A DNA stretch of 64,000 nt from Bradyrhizobium jicamae (GTDB taxonomy: Bacteria > Pseudomonadota > Alphaproteobacteria > Rhizobiales > Xanthobacteraceae), in contig NZ_JAFCJX010000015.1 in NCBI RefSeq assembly GCF_018130695.1, positions 143,344-207,343 of the forward strand. Direction: 5' to 3'. A model generated the notes under the pieces. The model was given only the letters and a program-made list of their open reading frames with translations. It was not told the DNA's origin and made no database searches. The position numbers were made by a program, and so were the translations under genes. Shown here one piece after another: positions 38,450 to 47,696 of the stretch. The stretch's first letter is position 1. Each line of letters begins with the position of its first letter.

Positions 38450-40987
38450 TCACAGCCACAGCACCTTCTTCCGGTAATCGAGATCGACCAGCAGCTGGCT
38501 CGCCGGGCCCTCGTGGAACACCGCGCCGCGCTCCAGCGCGAAGACGCGGTCGGCCAGCGCGAGGACGAGGTCGAGATTGTGCTCGACGATCACGATCGAG
38601 ATCTTTTCGCGCAGGCGGTCGAACACTTTGAACAGGTCCAGGATCACGGCGGGCGCGAGGCCCTCGAAGGGTTCGTCGAGCAGCAGCAGTTTGACGTTGC
38701 CCGACAGCGCGCGGGCGACGGCGACCATCTGCTGCTCGCCGCCGGAGAGATAGTCGGCGGCGACGTTCATGCGCTGCTGCAGGCGCGGGAAGTGATCGAG
38801 GATTTCCTCCTCGCTCCAGACCACGCCACCCGCGCCATCGGTGGCGCGGGCGAGGCGACCGAGCGCGAGATTATCGCGCACCGTCATGCCCGCGAACAGG
38901 CCGCGGCCCTGCGGGACATAGCCGATGCCGAGCCGGGCGATGTCGGGCGCGGGGAAGTTGGAGATGTCCTTGCCGTCGAACGCGATGCTGCCAGACGCCA
39001 TCGGCGTCAAGCCCGCCAGCGTCTTCAGCAAGGTCGACTTGCCGGCGCCGTTGCGGCCGAGCATGGCGACGATCTCGCCCCGGCGCACGTCGAAGCTGGC
39101 GTCATGCAGGATGTGGCTCTTGCCGTAGAAAGTGTTGACGCGCTCGAAGCGCAGCAGCGGAGTGGCCTCCGTGGCTGCATCGGCGCTGCGCGCATGCTCG
39201 ACCGGCGGGATGCCCGTGCCGGTGTAGATCTCCTGCACGCGGCGGTCGACGCGGACCTCGGCGGGCGATCCGGTCATCAGCACCTCGCCCTGGTTCATCA
39301 CGGTGACGTGGTGCGAGAAACCGAGCACGCGGTCGATGTCGTGCTCGACGATCAGGATCGGCACTTTCGCGGCGACTGACTTGATCAGGTTGGAGACGCG
39401 CTCGCGCTCGGCGGCGGCCAGCCCCGCGAGCGGCTCGTCGAGCAGCAGCACCTTCGGCTTCGAGCCGAGCGCGATGCCGAGATCGACCAGCCGCTGCCCG
39501 CCATAGGAGAGCTCGCCGCCCTCGATGGTCTCGATGCCTTCGAGGCCAAGGAATTTCACCAACGCCTGGGTCTCGGCGTGGATGTCCTTGTAACTGTCGA
39601 TGTCGCGCCAGAGATTGAATCGTCTCGGATGCTGCGCCTGCCGCGACAGCCGCAGGTTCTCGTAGATCGAAAGCCCCTTGAACAGATTGGTGATCTGGAA
39701 CGAGCGCGACAGGCCCTGGTGGCAGATCAAGTCCGGCGGCGTGCCCTGGATCTCGCGCCCGTTCAGCGCGATCGTGCCCTTGTCGGTCGGATAGAGGCCG
39801 GAGACCAGATTGAACAGCGTCGTCTTGCCGGCGCCGTTCGGGCCGATCAGCGCGTGGATCTCGCCGGCGGCGATCTTCAAGCTGGCGTTCGACACCGCGC
39901 GGATGCCGCCGAACGATTTCGAGACGCCGGCGACATCGAGCACGATGCCGACGCGGCTCTCGGGGATCAAGAACTCCGGCAGCGGCAGGCCGTCATAGGT
40001 CTTGCGCCGGCTCATCGCGGCGGCCTCTTCCGGTGCGGGCCAGAGGCGGCGTGATATTTGCGACCAGATGCCGACGAGTCCGTTGGGCGAATACATCACG
40101 AAGCCGACGAAGATCAGGCCGAACCAGAGCAGCCAGTTTTGTGTCCAGATCGAGAACAGCTCGCGGAACAGGATGAAGAAGAGCGCACCGAGCGCGGGGC
40201 CAAGCATGCTGCGCATGCCGCCGATGACGACCATCGCAAGCAGCTCGCCGGAGAACGGCACCGAGACCGATTCCGCCGACACCAGATAGTTCTGGAAGCC
40301 GATCAGCGCGCCGGCGAGGCCGGTGACGACGGCCGAGATCACGAACACCGCGAGCTTGTAGCGCTCGACCGGATAACCCTGAAAGCCTGCGCGGAGCTGG
40401 TTCTCGCGGATCGCCACCAGCACATGACCGAACGGCGAGCGCACCAGCCGCAGCAAGAGGTAGAGCGTCGCGAGCGCGATCAGCGCGACGACGATGTAAT
40501 AGGTCAGCGTGTCGTCGAGATGAAGAGGGCCGAGATGGCCGCGCTTCAACCCGCCGAGCCCGTCCTCGCCGCCGGTCAGGCTGGTCCAGCGGAATGCGGT
40601 GGTATAGGTCAGCGCTGACAACGCCAGGGTCAGCAGCGAGAAATAGACGCCGCGTCGGCGCAGGATGATGATGCCGATGATCGTTGCGCTCACGGCGACG
40701 ACGACTGTCGAAGCCAGTAGCGGCAGCCAGATCTGGCCTGGAAAATAATGCAGCTGGATCAGGCCGGCGGCGTAGGCGCCGATGCCGAACCAGGTGCCGT
40801 GGCCGAATGAGACGAGGCCGGTGTAGCCGATGCAGAGGTTGAGTCCCATTGCGGCGACCGACAGCGCCACCACCTGAATGCCGCTGTTCAGGGACAGGCC
40901 GAGCGCGCGCAGCAGGAACGGCAGCGCGATCAGCGCGAGTGTCGCCAGCAACAGCGGGCGATATTTGTCAGCGGCGGACCTCGTCAT
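38450..40987 (-). CDS. Triple fusion ABC protein: LivM permease - LivG ATPase - LivF ATPase
   Basis: One uninterrupted 845-residue frame contains three normally separate subunits. Residues about 1-320 are a LivM permease (RSPFGHVLVAIRENQLRAGFQGY, VIGGMRSMLGPALG). Residues about 345-590 are a LivG ATPase with Walker A GPNGAGKT at 382-389, signature LSYGGQ at 493-498 and Walker B LLLLDEP at 513-519. Residues about 610-845 are a LivF ATPase with Walker A GRNGAGKS at 644-651, LSGGEQ at 747-752 and LLLLDEP at 767-773. All catalytic motifs are intact. It overlaps the livH gene by 4 bp (ATGA) and is served by the binding protein at 42054. Confidence 0.93.
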   Translation of the reverse strand: MTRSAADKYRPLLLATLALIALPFLLRALGLSLNSGIQVVALSVAAMGLNLCIGYTGLVSFGHGTWFGIGAYAAGLIQLHYFPGQIWLPLLASTVVVAVSATIIGIIILRRRGVYFSLLTLALSALTYTTAFRWTSLTGGEDGLGGLKRGHLGPLHLDDTLTYYIVVALIALATLYLLLRLVRSPFGHVLVAIRENQLRAGFQGYPVERYKLAVFVISAVVTGLAGALIGFQNYLVSAESVSVPFSGELLAMVVIGGMRSMLGPALGALFFILFRELFSIWTQNWLLWFGLIFVGFVMYSPNGLVGIWSQISRRLWPAPEEAAAMSRRKTYDGLPLPEFLIPESRVGIVLDVAGVSKSFGGIRAVSNASLKIAAGEIHALIGPNGAGKTTLFNLVSGLYPTDKGTIALNGREIQGTPPDLICHQGLSRSFQITNLFKGLSIYENLRLSRQAQHPRRFNLWRDIDSYKDIHAETQALVKFLGLEGIETIEGGELSYGGQRLVDLGIALGSKPKVLLLDEPLAGLAAAERERVSNLIKSVAAKVPILIVEHDIDRVLGFSHHVTVMNQGEVLMTGSPAEVRVDRRVQEIYTGTGIPPVEHARSADAATEATPLLRFERVNTFYGKSHILHDASFDVRRGEIVAMLGRNGAGKSTLLKTLAGLTPMASGSIAFDGKDISNFPAPDIARLGIGYVPQGRGLFAGMTVRDNLALGRLARATDGAGGVVWSEEEILDHFPRLQQRMNVAADYLSGGEQQMVAVARALSGNVKLLLLDEPFEGLAPAVILDLFKVFDRLREKISIVIVEHNLDLVLALADRVFALERGAVFHEGPASQLLVDLDYRKKVLWL

Positions 40988-41859
40988 TCGAACTTCTCGA
41001 TGCGCTCGCCGAGCAGGCCGCGCGGCCGCACCATCAGCACCAGGAACATCAGCACATAGATCGAGGCTTCACCGGCGGCCGGCGCGAAGTGGATGGTAAT
41101 GCCCCTGACGACACCGACAAGAAGGGCGGCGATCACCACGCCCCAGAAGCTGCCGAGGCCGCCGATCACCACCACCACGAAGGCGACCGTGATGATCTCG
41201 GCGCCCATTGCCGGATGCACGATCGAGATCGGCGCAAAGAACGCGCCGCCGAGTGCGGCCATGCCGACGCCGAGCATCACGATCGCGGTCATGTAGGGCT
41301 GCAGCCGGATGCCGAGCGCCGCCACCATGTCCGGCCGCTGGATGCCGGCGCGCACCACGCGGCCGAACGAGGTCTTGTGCAGCAACAGCCAGACACCGAG
41401 CAGCACCGCCGCCACGACGCCGAGGATCAGCAGGCGATAGCGCGAGAACAGGAAGTCGCCGACAAAGATCGAGCCGCGGAACGCCGGCGGTATCGCCGCC
41501 GACAGCGGCGCAGCACCCCAGACGATGCGGATCGCCTGCTCGGTGACCAGCGCGAGGCCGAAGGTGACGAGCAGACTCAGGATCGGATCCGCCGTGTAGA
41601 AGCGGCGCAGGATGAAGCGTTCGAACAGGATGCCGAGCAGCGCGACCGCGACCGGCGACAGCACCACCGCCGGGCCAAAGCCGAGATATTGTGTGAGCTC
41701 GACGGAGGCATAGGCGCCGAGCGCATAGAACGCGCCATGCGCGAGATTGACGATGCCGCCGACCGAGAAGATCAGCGACAGCCCGAGCGCGATCAGGAGA
41801 TAGTAGCCCCCGAGCACGAGGCCATTCACCACCTGTTCCAGCAAGAATGAGAATTGCAT
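40984..41859 (-). CDS. livH: Branched-chain-type ABC permease, LivH
   Basis: This 291-residue membrane protein has the LivH N-terminal motif LVLGGYYLLIALGLSLIFSVGGIVNLAHG (near 14-42) and the conserved loop GGLGSFWGVVIAALLVGVV late in the protein. It partners the LivM domain of the downstream triple fusion, overlapping its start by 4 bp. I use the ATG at 41859 (MQFSFLLEQ); 10 more upstream residues are open, but they do not look like LivH. Confidence 0.93.
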   Translation of the reverse strand: MQFSFLLEQVVNGLVLGGYYLLIALGLSLIFSVGGIVNLAHGAFYALGAYASVELTQYLGFGPAVVLSPVAVALLGILFERFILRRFYTADPILSLLVTFGLALVTEQAIRIVWGAAPLSAAIPPAFRGSIFVGDFLFSRYRLLILGVVAAVLLGVWLLLHKTSFGRVVRAGIQRPDMVAALGIRLQPYMTAIVMLGVGMAALGGAFFAPISIVHPAMGAEIITVAFVVVVIGGLGSFWGVVIAALLVGVVRGITIHFAPAAGEASIYVLMFLVLMVRPRGLLGERIEKFE

Positions 41860-41905
41860 GTTTCTACAGCTCGGTGAGGCGAACCGCATCCGCGCGGTAA
41901 GTGCG

Positions 41906-42030
41906 CCCCCTCTCCCGCTCGCGGGGGAGGGCTGGGGTGGGGGTCTCTCCGCGAGTCATATTGTGGAAGCAGCCCCCACCCGCATCGCATCTACCGATGC
42001 GATGCGACCTCCCCCGCGAGCGGGAGAGGT
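41906..42030. repeat. Long palindromic repeat (CTCTCCCGC...GCGGGAGAG type)
   Basis: It is nearly the same as the copy at 27926: arms CCCCTCTCCCGCTCGCGGGG and CTCCCCCGCGAGCGGGAGAG, with inner CTGGGGTGGGGG / CCCCCACCCG. The central GCATCGCATCTACCGATGCGATGC is its own hairpin. It lies between the binding-protein gene and livH, the same place as in the other transporter operon. Confidence 0.85.
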
Positions 42031-42053
42031 GAATGGAGCCTGCGGCCAGTCCA

Positions 42054-43298
42054 TCACACCTTCATCTCACACGGATTCTGCGCCTTCGTCGGATAGATCG
42101 ATTCCAGCGGCGCGCCGGCCGCCGGCACCGCATCACCCAGCACCAGCATGTCCCATTTGTCCTTCATGTCGCCCTTGGCCTTCACCGTGAATGGATAGGC
42201 TTCCTGCACCAGCTGATGATCCCAGGCGCGGAAATAGGCCTTGCGGTCCTTCAGGATGTCGAACTCGGTCTGTTTCTCGAAATAGCCGATCAGCTTCTCG
42301 GTGTCGGTCGACTTGGTCTCGTTGATCGCCTGCGCCAGCATCTTCAGCGAGACATATTCGATCCAGGCGTGGTTCTCCGGCGGCTTGTTGTACTTCTTCT
42401 CGAAGGCGGCGACGAAGGCCTTCGAGCCGGCGTTGGCAAGCGTGTGATACCAGACGGTCGGCCAGATGCCGCTGAGATTGCCTTCACCGGCGGCCCAGGC
42501 ATCGCCGGTGTTGAGGTTGAAGCCAACCAAAGGATAGGGGAAGCCGAACTCGGCATATTGCTTGACGAGGTTGGTGACCTGGTTGCCGGCGAGATTGCAG
42601 CAGACCACGTCGGGCTTGGCCTGGCGGATCTTCAGCAGATACGGGCTGAAGTCGGTGACGTCGGTTGCGATCATCTCGTCGCCGATTAGGTTGGCGCCGT
42701 TGGCGTCGAAGAACAGCTTTGCCGCCTTGAGCAGATCGTGCCCGAAAATGTAGTCCGCGGTCAGCGTGACGAACTTCTTGCCCTTCACCATGCCCTTCGC
42801 CAGCAGCGCGGTGCCGACCGCATTGACCATCACGGTGTTGGGGATGTCGCAGTGGAAGGAGTAGCGGTTGCAGCTCTTGCCGCGCAGCGCATCCGAGCGG
42901 GCGCCGGTCGAGAAGAACACCTTCTTGTTGCGCTCGGCGACCTGCATGATGGTCAGCGACGAGGCCGACGAGATTTCGCCGAGCAGCACCGCCGCGCCGT
43001 CCTGCTCGAACATGCGCTGGGCCTTGGTGGATGCGGTGGCGGGATTGACCGAGTCTTCCGAGATCAAATCGATCTGGCGCCCCATGACGCCGCCGGCCGC
43101 GTTGATCTCCTCGGCTGCGAGCTTCACGCCGAGCTGCGCATAGCCGCCGATCGCGCCGAGGAAGCCGGTGAGCGGCGTCAGGTGACCGATCTTGAGCTTG
43201 TCGGATTGCGCACGAACGATCGATGGACATCCGATCGTAGATAGGCCGGCGATGATGGCGCTGTCGTGCAGGAACTTGCGTCGGCTGTAGCGGATCAT
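42054..43298 (-). CDS. ABC substrate-binding protein (type 1 periplasmic fold)
   Basis: This 414-residue periplasmic protein has a twin-arginine-like leader (YSRRKFLHDSAIIAGLSTIG) ending IVRAQ near residue 31. The mature part opens KLKIGHLTPLTGFLGAIGGY and has the NPATASTKAQRMFEQDGAAVLLGEISS segment of urea/amide and branched-chain-type binding proteins, followed by SDALRGKSCNRYSFHC. It feeds the LivH and triple-fusion importer downstream. Twin-arginine export suggests folding before export or simply a family habit. The ligand is unknown; the neighbouring dihydropyrimidinase suggests a cyclic amide or related compound. Confidence 0.9.
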   Translation of the reverse strand: MIRYSRRKFLHDSAIIAGLSTIGCPSIVRAQSDKLKIGHLTPLTGFLGAIGGYAQLGVKLAAEEINAAGGVMGRQIDLISEDSVNPATASTKAQRMFEQDGAAVLLGEISSASSLTIMQVAERNKKVFFSTGARSDALRGKSCNRYSFHCDIPNTVMVNAVGTALLAKGMVKGKKFVTLTADYIFGHDLLKAAKLFFDANGANLIGDEMIATDVTDFSPYLLKIRQAKPDVVCCNLAGNQVTNLVKQYAEFGFPYPLVGFNLNTGDAWAAGEGNLSGIWPTVWYHTLANAGSKAFVAAFEKKYNKPPENHAWIEYVSLKMLAQAINETKSTDTEKLIGYFEKQTEFDILKDRKAYFRAWDHQLVQEAYPFTVKAKGDMKDKWDMLVLGDAVPAAGAPLESIYPTKAQNPCEMKV

Positions 43299-43466
43299 GG
43301 TCTCCTCCCGGGCGGCGTGGCCAGCTCTCGTCGCGTATGCGACATTGTGAGAGACATTTTTTTATTATTGGAGGATATTTCCGGACGCGGTGGTGCGTGT
43401 CAACGTCAAACAGCGCCGCGCGTCTTTGGTCGTAGAAGTGACGGTTATGCCGCGATCGCTTCTTCG

Positions 43467-43609
43467 CCTCGCCCCGCTTGCGGGGAGAGGCCGGAACGCA
43501 TCGCCAGATGCGTTCCGGGTGAGGGGGAGTCTCCGCGAATTCGGTATGACCATTCGTGCGGAGAGAGCCCCTCACCCCAACCCTCTCCCCTCAAGAGCGG
43601 GGCGAGGGG
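43467..43609. repeat. Long palindromic repeat (CTCGCCCCGC...GCGGGGCGAG type)
   Basis: Outer arms CCTCGCCCCGC and GCGGGGCGAGG enclose a GGAACGCATC...GATGCGTTCC hairpin and GGGTGAGGGGGAGTCTCCGC. It occupies most of the 350-bp gap between the binding-protein gene and the IclR gene, both on the minus strand. Confidence 0.85.
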
Positions 43610-43648
43610 GCGCAGTCCCGCCGCGGCAAGCGCTCAACGGTGCTTCGG

Positions 43649-44542
43649 TCAGCTCGGCTTCGCCAGCCCCTTCGCACCGAACTCCACTGAGAGCCGGTTC
43701 GCGGTCGCGCGCACCGCCTTGGCATGCGTCTGCAGCGCCTGGTTGGTTAGCCGCCAGATCGGGCCGGAGATGCCGAGCGCGCCGATGATCTGGCCGGTGA
43801 AATCCATCACGGGCACGGCGATGCAGCGCACCTCGGCATTGTACTCGCCGTCGTCGAAAGCAATCCCGGTGCGCCTGATCTCGTTGATCTCACGGACCAG
43901 CGCCGCCGCATCGGTGACCGACTTCTTGGTCGACGGCTTGAGCTCAGTCCGCTCCAGGAAACGCGTCAACTGATCGTGACGCAGCGAGGCCAAAATGATC
44001 TTGCCCAGCGCGGTGCAATGCGCAGGCCGCACCACGCCGACGCGGTCGGTGAGCTGGAACGCGCCGGGACCCGCGGTGCGCGCGATCACCACGACGGCAT
44101 CGCCCATCCGCACCGCGAAGTGGCCGCTCTCGCCGGTCTCGCGCGAGAGATCCTCGAGAATCGGCGTCGCCACATTGACCATCTCGATCTCGTCGAGCGC
44201 GCTGGCGGCGAGCGCGAACAGCGGGCGGCCGATCCGGTAGCGTTTCGTGTCCTTCTCCTGGCGCATGTAGCCGAGCGACACCAGCGTCTTGGCGAGGTGG
44301 AAGGTGGTGGAATTGTGCAGGCCGACCAGCTTGCTCAGATCCGCAAGCCCGATGCCGTCGCGGTGACGTGCGACCTCTTCCAGGATCGAGAACGCGCGGC
44401 CCAGCGACTGCACGCCACCGCGGGCGCGATCCTCGGCGTCCTCGTCGATGTCGCGATGCGGCGATTGCACCAGCTTGGCGATCGCCGCCTTGCGCAGGCC
44501 GGGCGGCTTTCCGTTGGCCTTCTCTTTGGTGCGCGCTTTCAC
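43649..44542 (-). CDS. IclR family transcriptional regulator
   Basis: This 297-residue protein has a basic N-terminal extension (about 1-43), a winged helix-turn-helix (about 44-105, VQSLGRAFSILEEVARHRDGIGLADLSKLVG over the first helices) and a GAF-like IclR effector domain (about 115-290) with HCTALGKIILA and the conserved DDGEYNAEVRCIAVPV. IclR proteins bind aromatic or small carboxylate effectors. It lies between an importer and a divergent catabolic operon and probably controls one or both. A dyad in the promoter is listed. Confidence 0.93.
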   Translation of the reverse strand: MKARTKEKANGKPPGLRKAAIAKLVQSPHRDIDEDAEDRARGGVQSLGRAFSILEEVARHRDGIGLADLSKLVGLHNSTTFHLAKTLVSLGYMRQEKDTKRYRIGRPLFALAASALDEIEMVNVATPILEDLSRETGESGHFAVRMGDAVVVIARTAGPGAFQLTDRVGVVRPAHCTALGKIILASLRHDQLTRFLERTELKPSTKKSVTDAAALVREINEIRRTGIAFDDGEYNAEVRCIAVPVMDFTGQIIGALGISGPIWRLTNQALQTHAKAVRATANRLSVEFGAKGLAKPS

Positions 44543-44569
44543 GGGGCCTCTCTTTGCGGCGGTGATGCC

Positions 44570-44612
44570 GTATCACAATAGCAATTGACGTTCGGTATTA
44601 TGAGACATACCG
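44570..44612. promoter_or_regulatory. Candidate IclR operator and promoter
   Basis: GTATCACAATA (44570-44580) and TATTATGAGAC (44596-44606) are inverted copies matching at 9 of 11 bases. CGGTAT and ATACCG (44593, 44607) form a second overlapping dyad. A -35-like TTGACG sits between them at 44585. The position between divergent genes suits an IclR-family operator. Confidence 0.42.
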
Positions 44613-44731
44613 TCCCGCGTATCAAGGCCGGGGCCAACCGGCGGGGCGGCGATGAGCTGCCAAAAAGCCGGCAGGGCGGCGTCAGCCGCCGAAAAATAAA
44701 GTCCGTTGGGCGTCATGGGAGAGTGCAGGCG

Positions 44732-46531
44732 ATGTCAGGCAATAGGCTCAACGGGGCGCAGGTCATCGTCGACTATCTGATCCAGGAGAAGGTGCCGCAG
44801 GTGTTCGGCCTGTGCGGCCACGGCAACATCCAGTTCATCGATGCGCTGTATGAGCGCTCCTCCGACATCAAGACCATCTCGGTGCACCACGAGAGCGTCG
44901 CGGGCTTCATGGCCGACGTCTATTACCGCGTGTCGGGACGGCCGACCGCGACCTTCACCTCCTGCGGCCCGGGCTCGGCGAATCTGCCGATCTCGCTGGC
45001 GAACGCATTCCTGGATTCCGTGCCGTTCATGGCTGTCACCGGCAACGTGCCGACTAGCCAGTTCAATCGCGGCGCGTTCCAGGAGATGTATCGGCACTAT
45101 CAGGCCGACTTTCCCTCCACGGTGCGCACGATGTGCAAGAAGGTGTTCCAGCCGACCCGCGGCGAGATGGTGCCGCTCGCGGTGCGGCAGGCCTGGAAGA
45201 CCATGACATCAGGGCGGCCCGGGCCCGTGGTGCTCGACGTGCCCTTCGACGTCTTCATGGAATCCGCGGCCGAAGAGGCGCCGAACGCGCAAGCGTGGAA
45301 CGCCAACATCTCCAGCCGCTGCGGCGCCGATCCCGAAGGCGTGGTGAAGGCCGTCGACATGCTGCTGTCGGCGGAGCGGCCGGTGATCCTGATCGGGCAG
45401 GGCGTGCGCTATGGCGGAGCGGCGGCGGAATTGAAGAAGCTCGCCGAGCGGCTGCAGATTCCGGTCGCGGCCTCCGCCAGCGGCCTCGGCGGCCTCGATT
45501 GTCACCATCCGCTCGCGCTCGGGCTCGTCGCGCGCGCCGGGCACTATCAGGCCAATCACGCGACGCGGCAGGCCGATGTGCTGTTGGCGCTTGGCGTGCG
45601 CTTCGACGACCGCACCTCGAGCTCGTGGATTCCCGGCTACTCCTTCACCATCCCGCCGACGCGGCTGATCCATGTCGACATCGATCCCGAGGAGATCGGC
45701 CGCAACTATCCGGTCGCGCTCGGGCTGATGGCCGATGTGCGCGTGTTCCTGCAGCAGGTCCACGCCGAGCTCGACCGCCGCGCCAGTCTCACGGCGAAAG
45801 CGGATGCGCGGCAGAAGTGGCTGGCGCAGATCGACACCTATCGCAGGGAGTGGGACCGCTTCGTCGCGCCCGGCTTCTCCGACGACACCACGCCGATCAA
45901 TCCGCAGCGCGCTGCGGCCGAGATCGACAAGGCGCTGCCTGAGGATGCGATCCTGGTCAGCGACATCGGCGTGCATCACAACTGGCTGCTCGGCTTCTGC
46001 AAGCCGCGGCGGCCGGATTCGCTGATCGGCTCGATGGGGTTCGGCCCAATGGGCTTTGGCGTCGCCGGCGTGATGGGCGCGAAGTTCGCCGCTCCCGACC
46101 GGCCCTGCGTCTCCGTGTGCGGCGACGGCGCCTTCTTCATGCACGCCAATGTGCTGGGCACGGCGGTTGAATACAATCTGCCCGTGGTCTGGGTGGTCTG
46201 GAACAATTACGCCTATGCCTCGATCCGCGGCTTGCAGCGCGGCTATCTCAACGGCCGTGAGCTCGCGACCGACTTCAAGGACCCCAACACAGGCGAGCGT
46301 TACAATCCGGATTTCGCCGCGATGGCGCGCGCCTGCGGCGTCGAGGGCGTGCGGATCGATCGCGCCGCCGATATCGGCGAGGCCGTGCGCAGGGGCATCG
46401 CGGCGAACAAGCCCTATCTGATCGACGTCGATATCGCCGCCGACGTCAATCCCGTCGGCGCCGGCGTCTGGGAATTGCCGGGCCTCGGCCAGAGCAAGGC
46501 CGGCATCGGCACGCGCTATCAGCCGGCCTGA
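44732..46531 (+). CDS. Thiamine diphosphate-dependent enzyme, acetolactate-synthase-like
   Basis: This 599-residue protein has the three-domain layout of the acetolactate synthase / benzoylformate decarboxylase / 2-hydroxyacyl-CoA lyase superfamily. Glu54 in VHHESV is the coenzyme-activating residue. The thiamine diphosphate and Mg motif begins GDGAFFMHAN and closes NNYAYASI (about 460-490). The Phe/Gln-rich substrate loop of true acetolactate synthases is not evident, so the reaction is open: decarboxylation or carboligation of a 2-oxoacid is likely. I start at MSGNRL; the longer frame adds 49 non-conserved basic residues. It heads a ThDP-SDR-cupin operon. Confidence 0.85.
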   Translation: MSGNRLNGAQVIVDYLIQEKVPQVFGLCGHGNIQFIDALYERSSDIKTISVHHESVAGFMADVYYRVSGRPTATFTSCGPGSANLPISLANAFLDSVPFMAVTGNVPTSQFNRGAFQEMYRHYQADFPSTVRTMCKKVFQPTRGEMVPLAVRQAWKTMTSGRPGPVVLDVPFDVFMESAAEEAPNAQAWNANISSRCGADPEGVVKAVDMLLSAERPVILIGQGVRYGGAAAELKKLAERLQIPVAASASGLGGLDCHHPLALGLVARAGHYQANHATRQADVLLALGVRFDDRTSSSWIPGYSFTIPPTRLIHVDIDPEEIGRNYPVALGLMADVRVFLQQVHAELDRRASLTAKADARQKWLAQIDTYRREWDRFVAPGFSDDTTPINPQRAAAEIDKALPEDAILVSDIGVHHNWLLGFCKPRRPDSLIGSMGFGPMGFGVAGVMGAKFAAPDRPCVSVCGDGAFFMHANVLGTAVEYNLPVVWVVWNNYAYASIRGLQRGYLNGRELATDFKDPNTGERYNPDFAAMARACGVEGVRIDRAADIGEAVRRGIAANKPYLIDVDIAADVNPVGAGVWELPGLGQSKAGIGTRYQPA

Positions 46532-46568
46532 TCGCGGCACACGACATCATCAGCGAAGGACAACAACA

Positions 46569-47273
46569 ATGACGCTTGCAGGCAAGACGGTCGTGGTGGT
46601 CGGCGGCTCCTCGGGCATCGGGCTCGCCACCGCGGAGCTCGCGAAGCGGGAAGGCGCCGATGTCATCATCGCCTCGCGCAATGCCGGCCGGCTCGAGGTG
46701 CTGGCGGAGCGGCTGAAAGCGACGGCGATCCCGACCGATGTCACCGACGATGCCAGCGTCGCCAATCTGTTTCAACGCAGCGGGCCGGTCGATCACGTCG
46801 TCGTCTCCGCCGCGCAACTGCGCACCGGTCCGTTCAAGACGGTGGCGATGGACGATGTCCGCGCCACCATGGAGAGCAAGTTCTGGGGCGCCTGGCGTGT
46901 TGCCCGCGCGGCCGACATCCGCGCCGGCGGATCGCTCACCCTGGTGTCGGGCTTCCTGAGCATTCGCCCACGGCCGAATTCCGCGATCATCAGTGCGGCC
47001 AACGCCGCGCTGGAATCGCTGTCCCGCGCGCTCGCGCTGGAGCTGGCGCCGCTCCGCGTCAATTGCATCTCGCCTGGGATCATCGACACGCCGATCCGCG
47101 CCGCGATGCCGGCCGAGGCACGCAAGGAGATGCTGGCGAAGGCTGCGGCCTCGCTGCCGGTCGGGCGGGTCGGCGAGGGCGAGGACGTCGCGCGGCAAAT
47201 CATCGCCTTCATGACCAACGGCTTCATGACCGGCGCGACGGTCTATCTCGACGGCGGCGCGCTGGTGGTTTGA
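46569..47273 (+). CDS. Short-chain dehydrogenase/reductase-like protein lacking Tyr/Lys
   Basis: This 234-residue Rossmann protein has the cofactor motif GGSSGIG (12-18), Ser127 in LVSGF and the NCISPGIIDTPI tail motif of classical SDRs. The catalytic YxxxK is replaced: where YSASK is expected the protein reads ISAAN (141-145), so both Tyr and Lys are absent. It either binds a nucleotide without redox activity or uses another residue. It lies 37 bp downstream of the ThDP enzyme and 15 bp before the cupin gene, in one operon. Confidence 0.87.
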   Translation: MTLAGKTVVVVGGSSGIGLATAELAKREGADVIIASRNAGRLEVLAERLKATAIPTDVTDDASVANLFQRSGPVDHVVVSAAQLRTGPFKTVAMDDVRATMESKFWGAWRVARAADIRAGGSLTLVSGFLSIRPRPNSAIISAANAALESLSRALALELAPLRVNCISPGIIDTPIRAAMPAEARKEMLAKAAASLPVGRVGEGEDVARQIIAFMTNGFMTGATVYLDGGALVV

Positions 47274-47288
47274 TGCGGAGATGCTGAC

Positions 47289-47669
47289 ATGACCGAGGAC
47301 AATAGCGGTGCCTTCATCCGCAACATCGCCGAGGTGCCGTGGCGCGAGTTTCCCAACCATTTCGGCGGCGCGCTGTCGAAGCCGCTGGTGATGCCGGAGA
47401 CCGCGGGCTCGCGCCATCTCGACTACCGCATCTCGCTGTACCAGCCGATGGCCCATGTCGCGCGGCACAAGCACCTCGTGCAGGAGCAGATCTATCACGT
47501 GCTCGACGGCGAGGGTTTGATGGAGATCGCGGGCGAGTCACGCGTGGTGCGCAAGCACGACGTGATCTTCCTGCCGCCCGGCGTCGAGCACGCGATCTCG
47601 AATTCTGGGTTGGTTGATCTGGTGTTCCTGGTGATTACGTCGCCGGTGAGCGATGAGGTGAAGCCGTAG
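47289..47669 (+). CDS. Cupin-domain protein
   Basis: This 126-residue single-domain cupin carries metal ligands: two His in ARHKHLVQEQIYHV with Gln/Glu, and a third His in GVEHAISN. Small cupins act as isomerases, dioxygenases or decarboxylase partners; the chemistry cannot be decided here. It is the last gene of the ThDP-SDR-cupin operon and is followed by a palindromic repeat. The start at 47289 has GAGATGC just upstream. Confidence 0.85.
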   Translation: MTEDNSGAFIRNIAEVPWREFPNHFGGALSKPLVMPETAGSRHLDYRISLYQPMAHVARHKHLVQEQIYHVLDGEGLMEIAGESRVVRKHDVIFLPPGVEHAISNSGLVDLVFLVITSPVSDEVKP

Positions 47670-47696
47670 CGTTTGGCAGCATGGGCGCTCTCTCAT

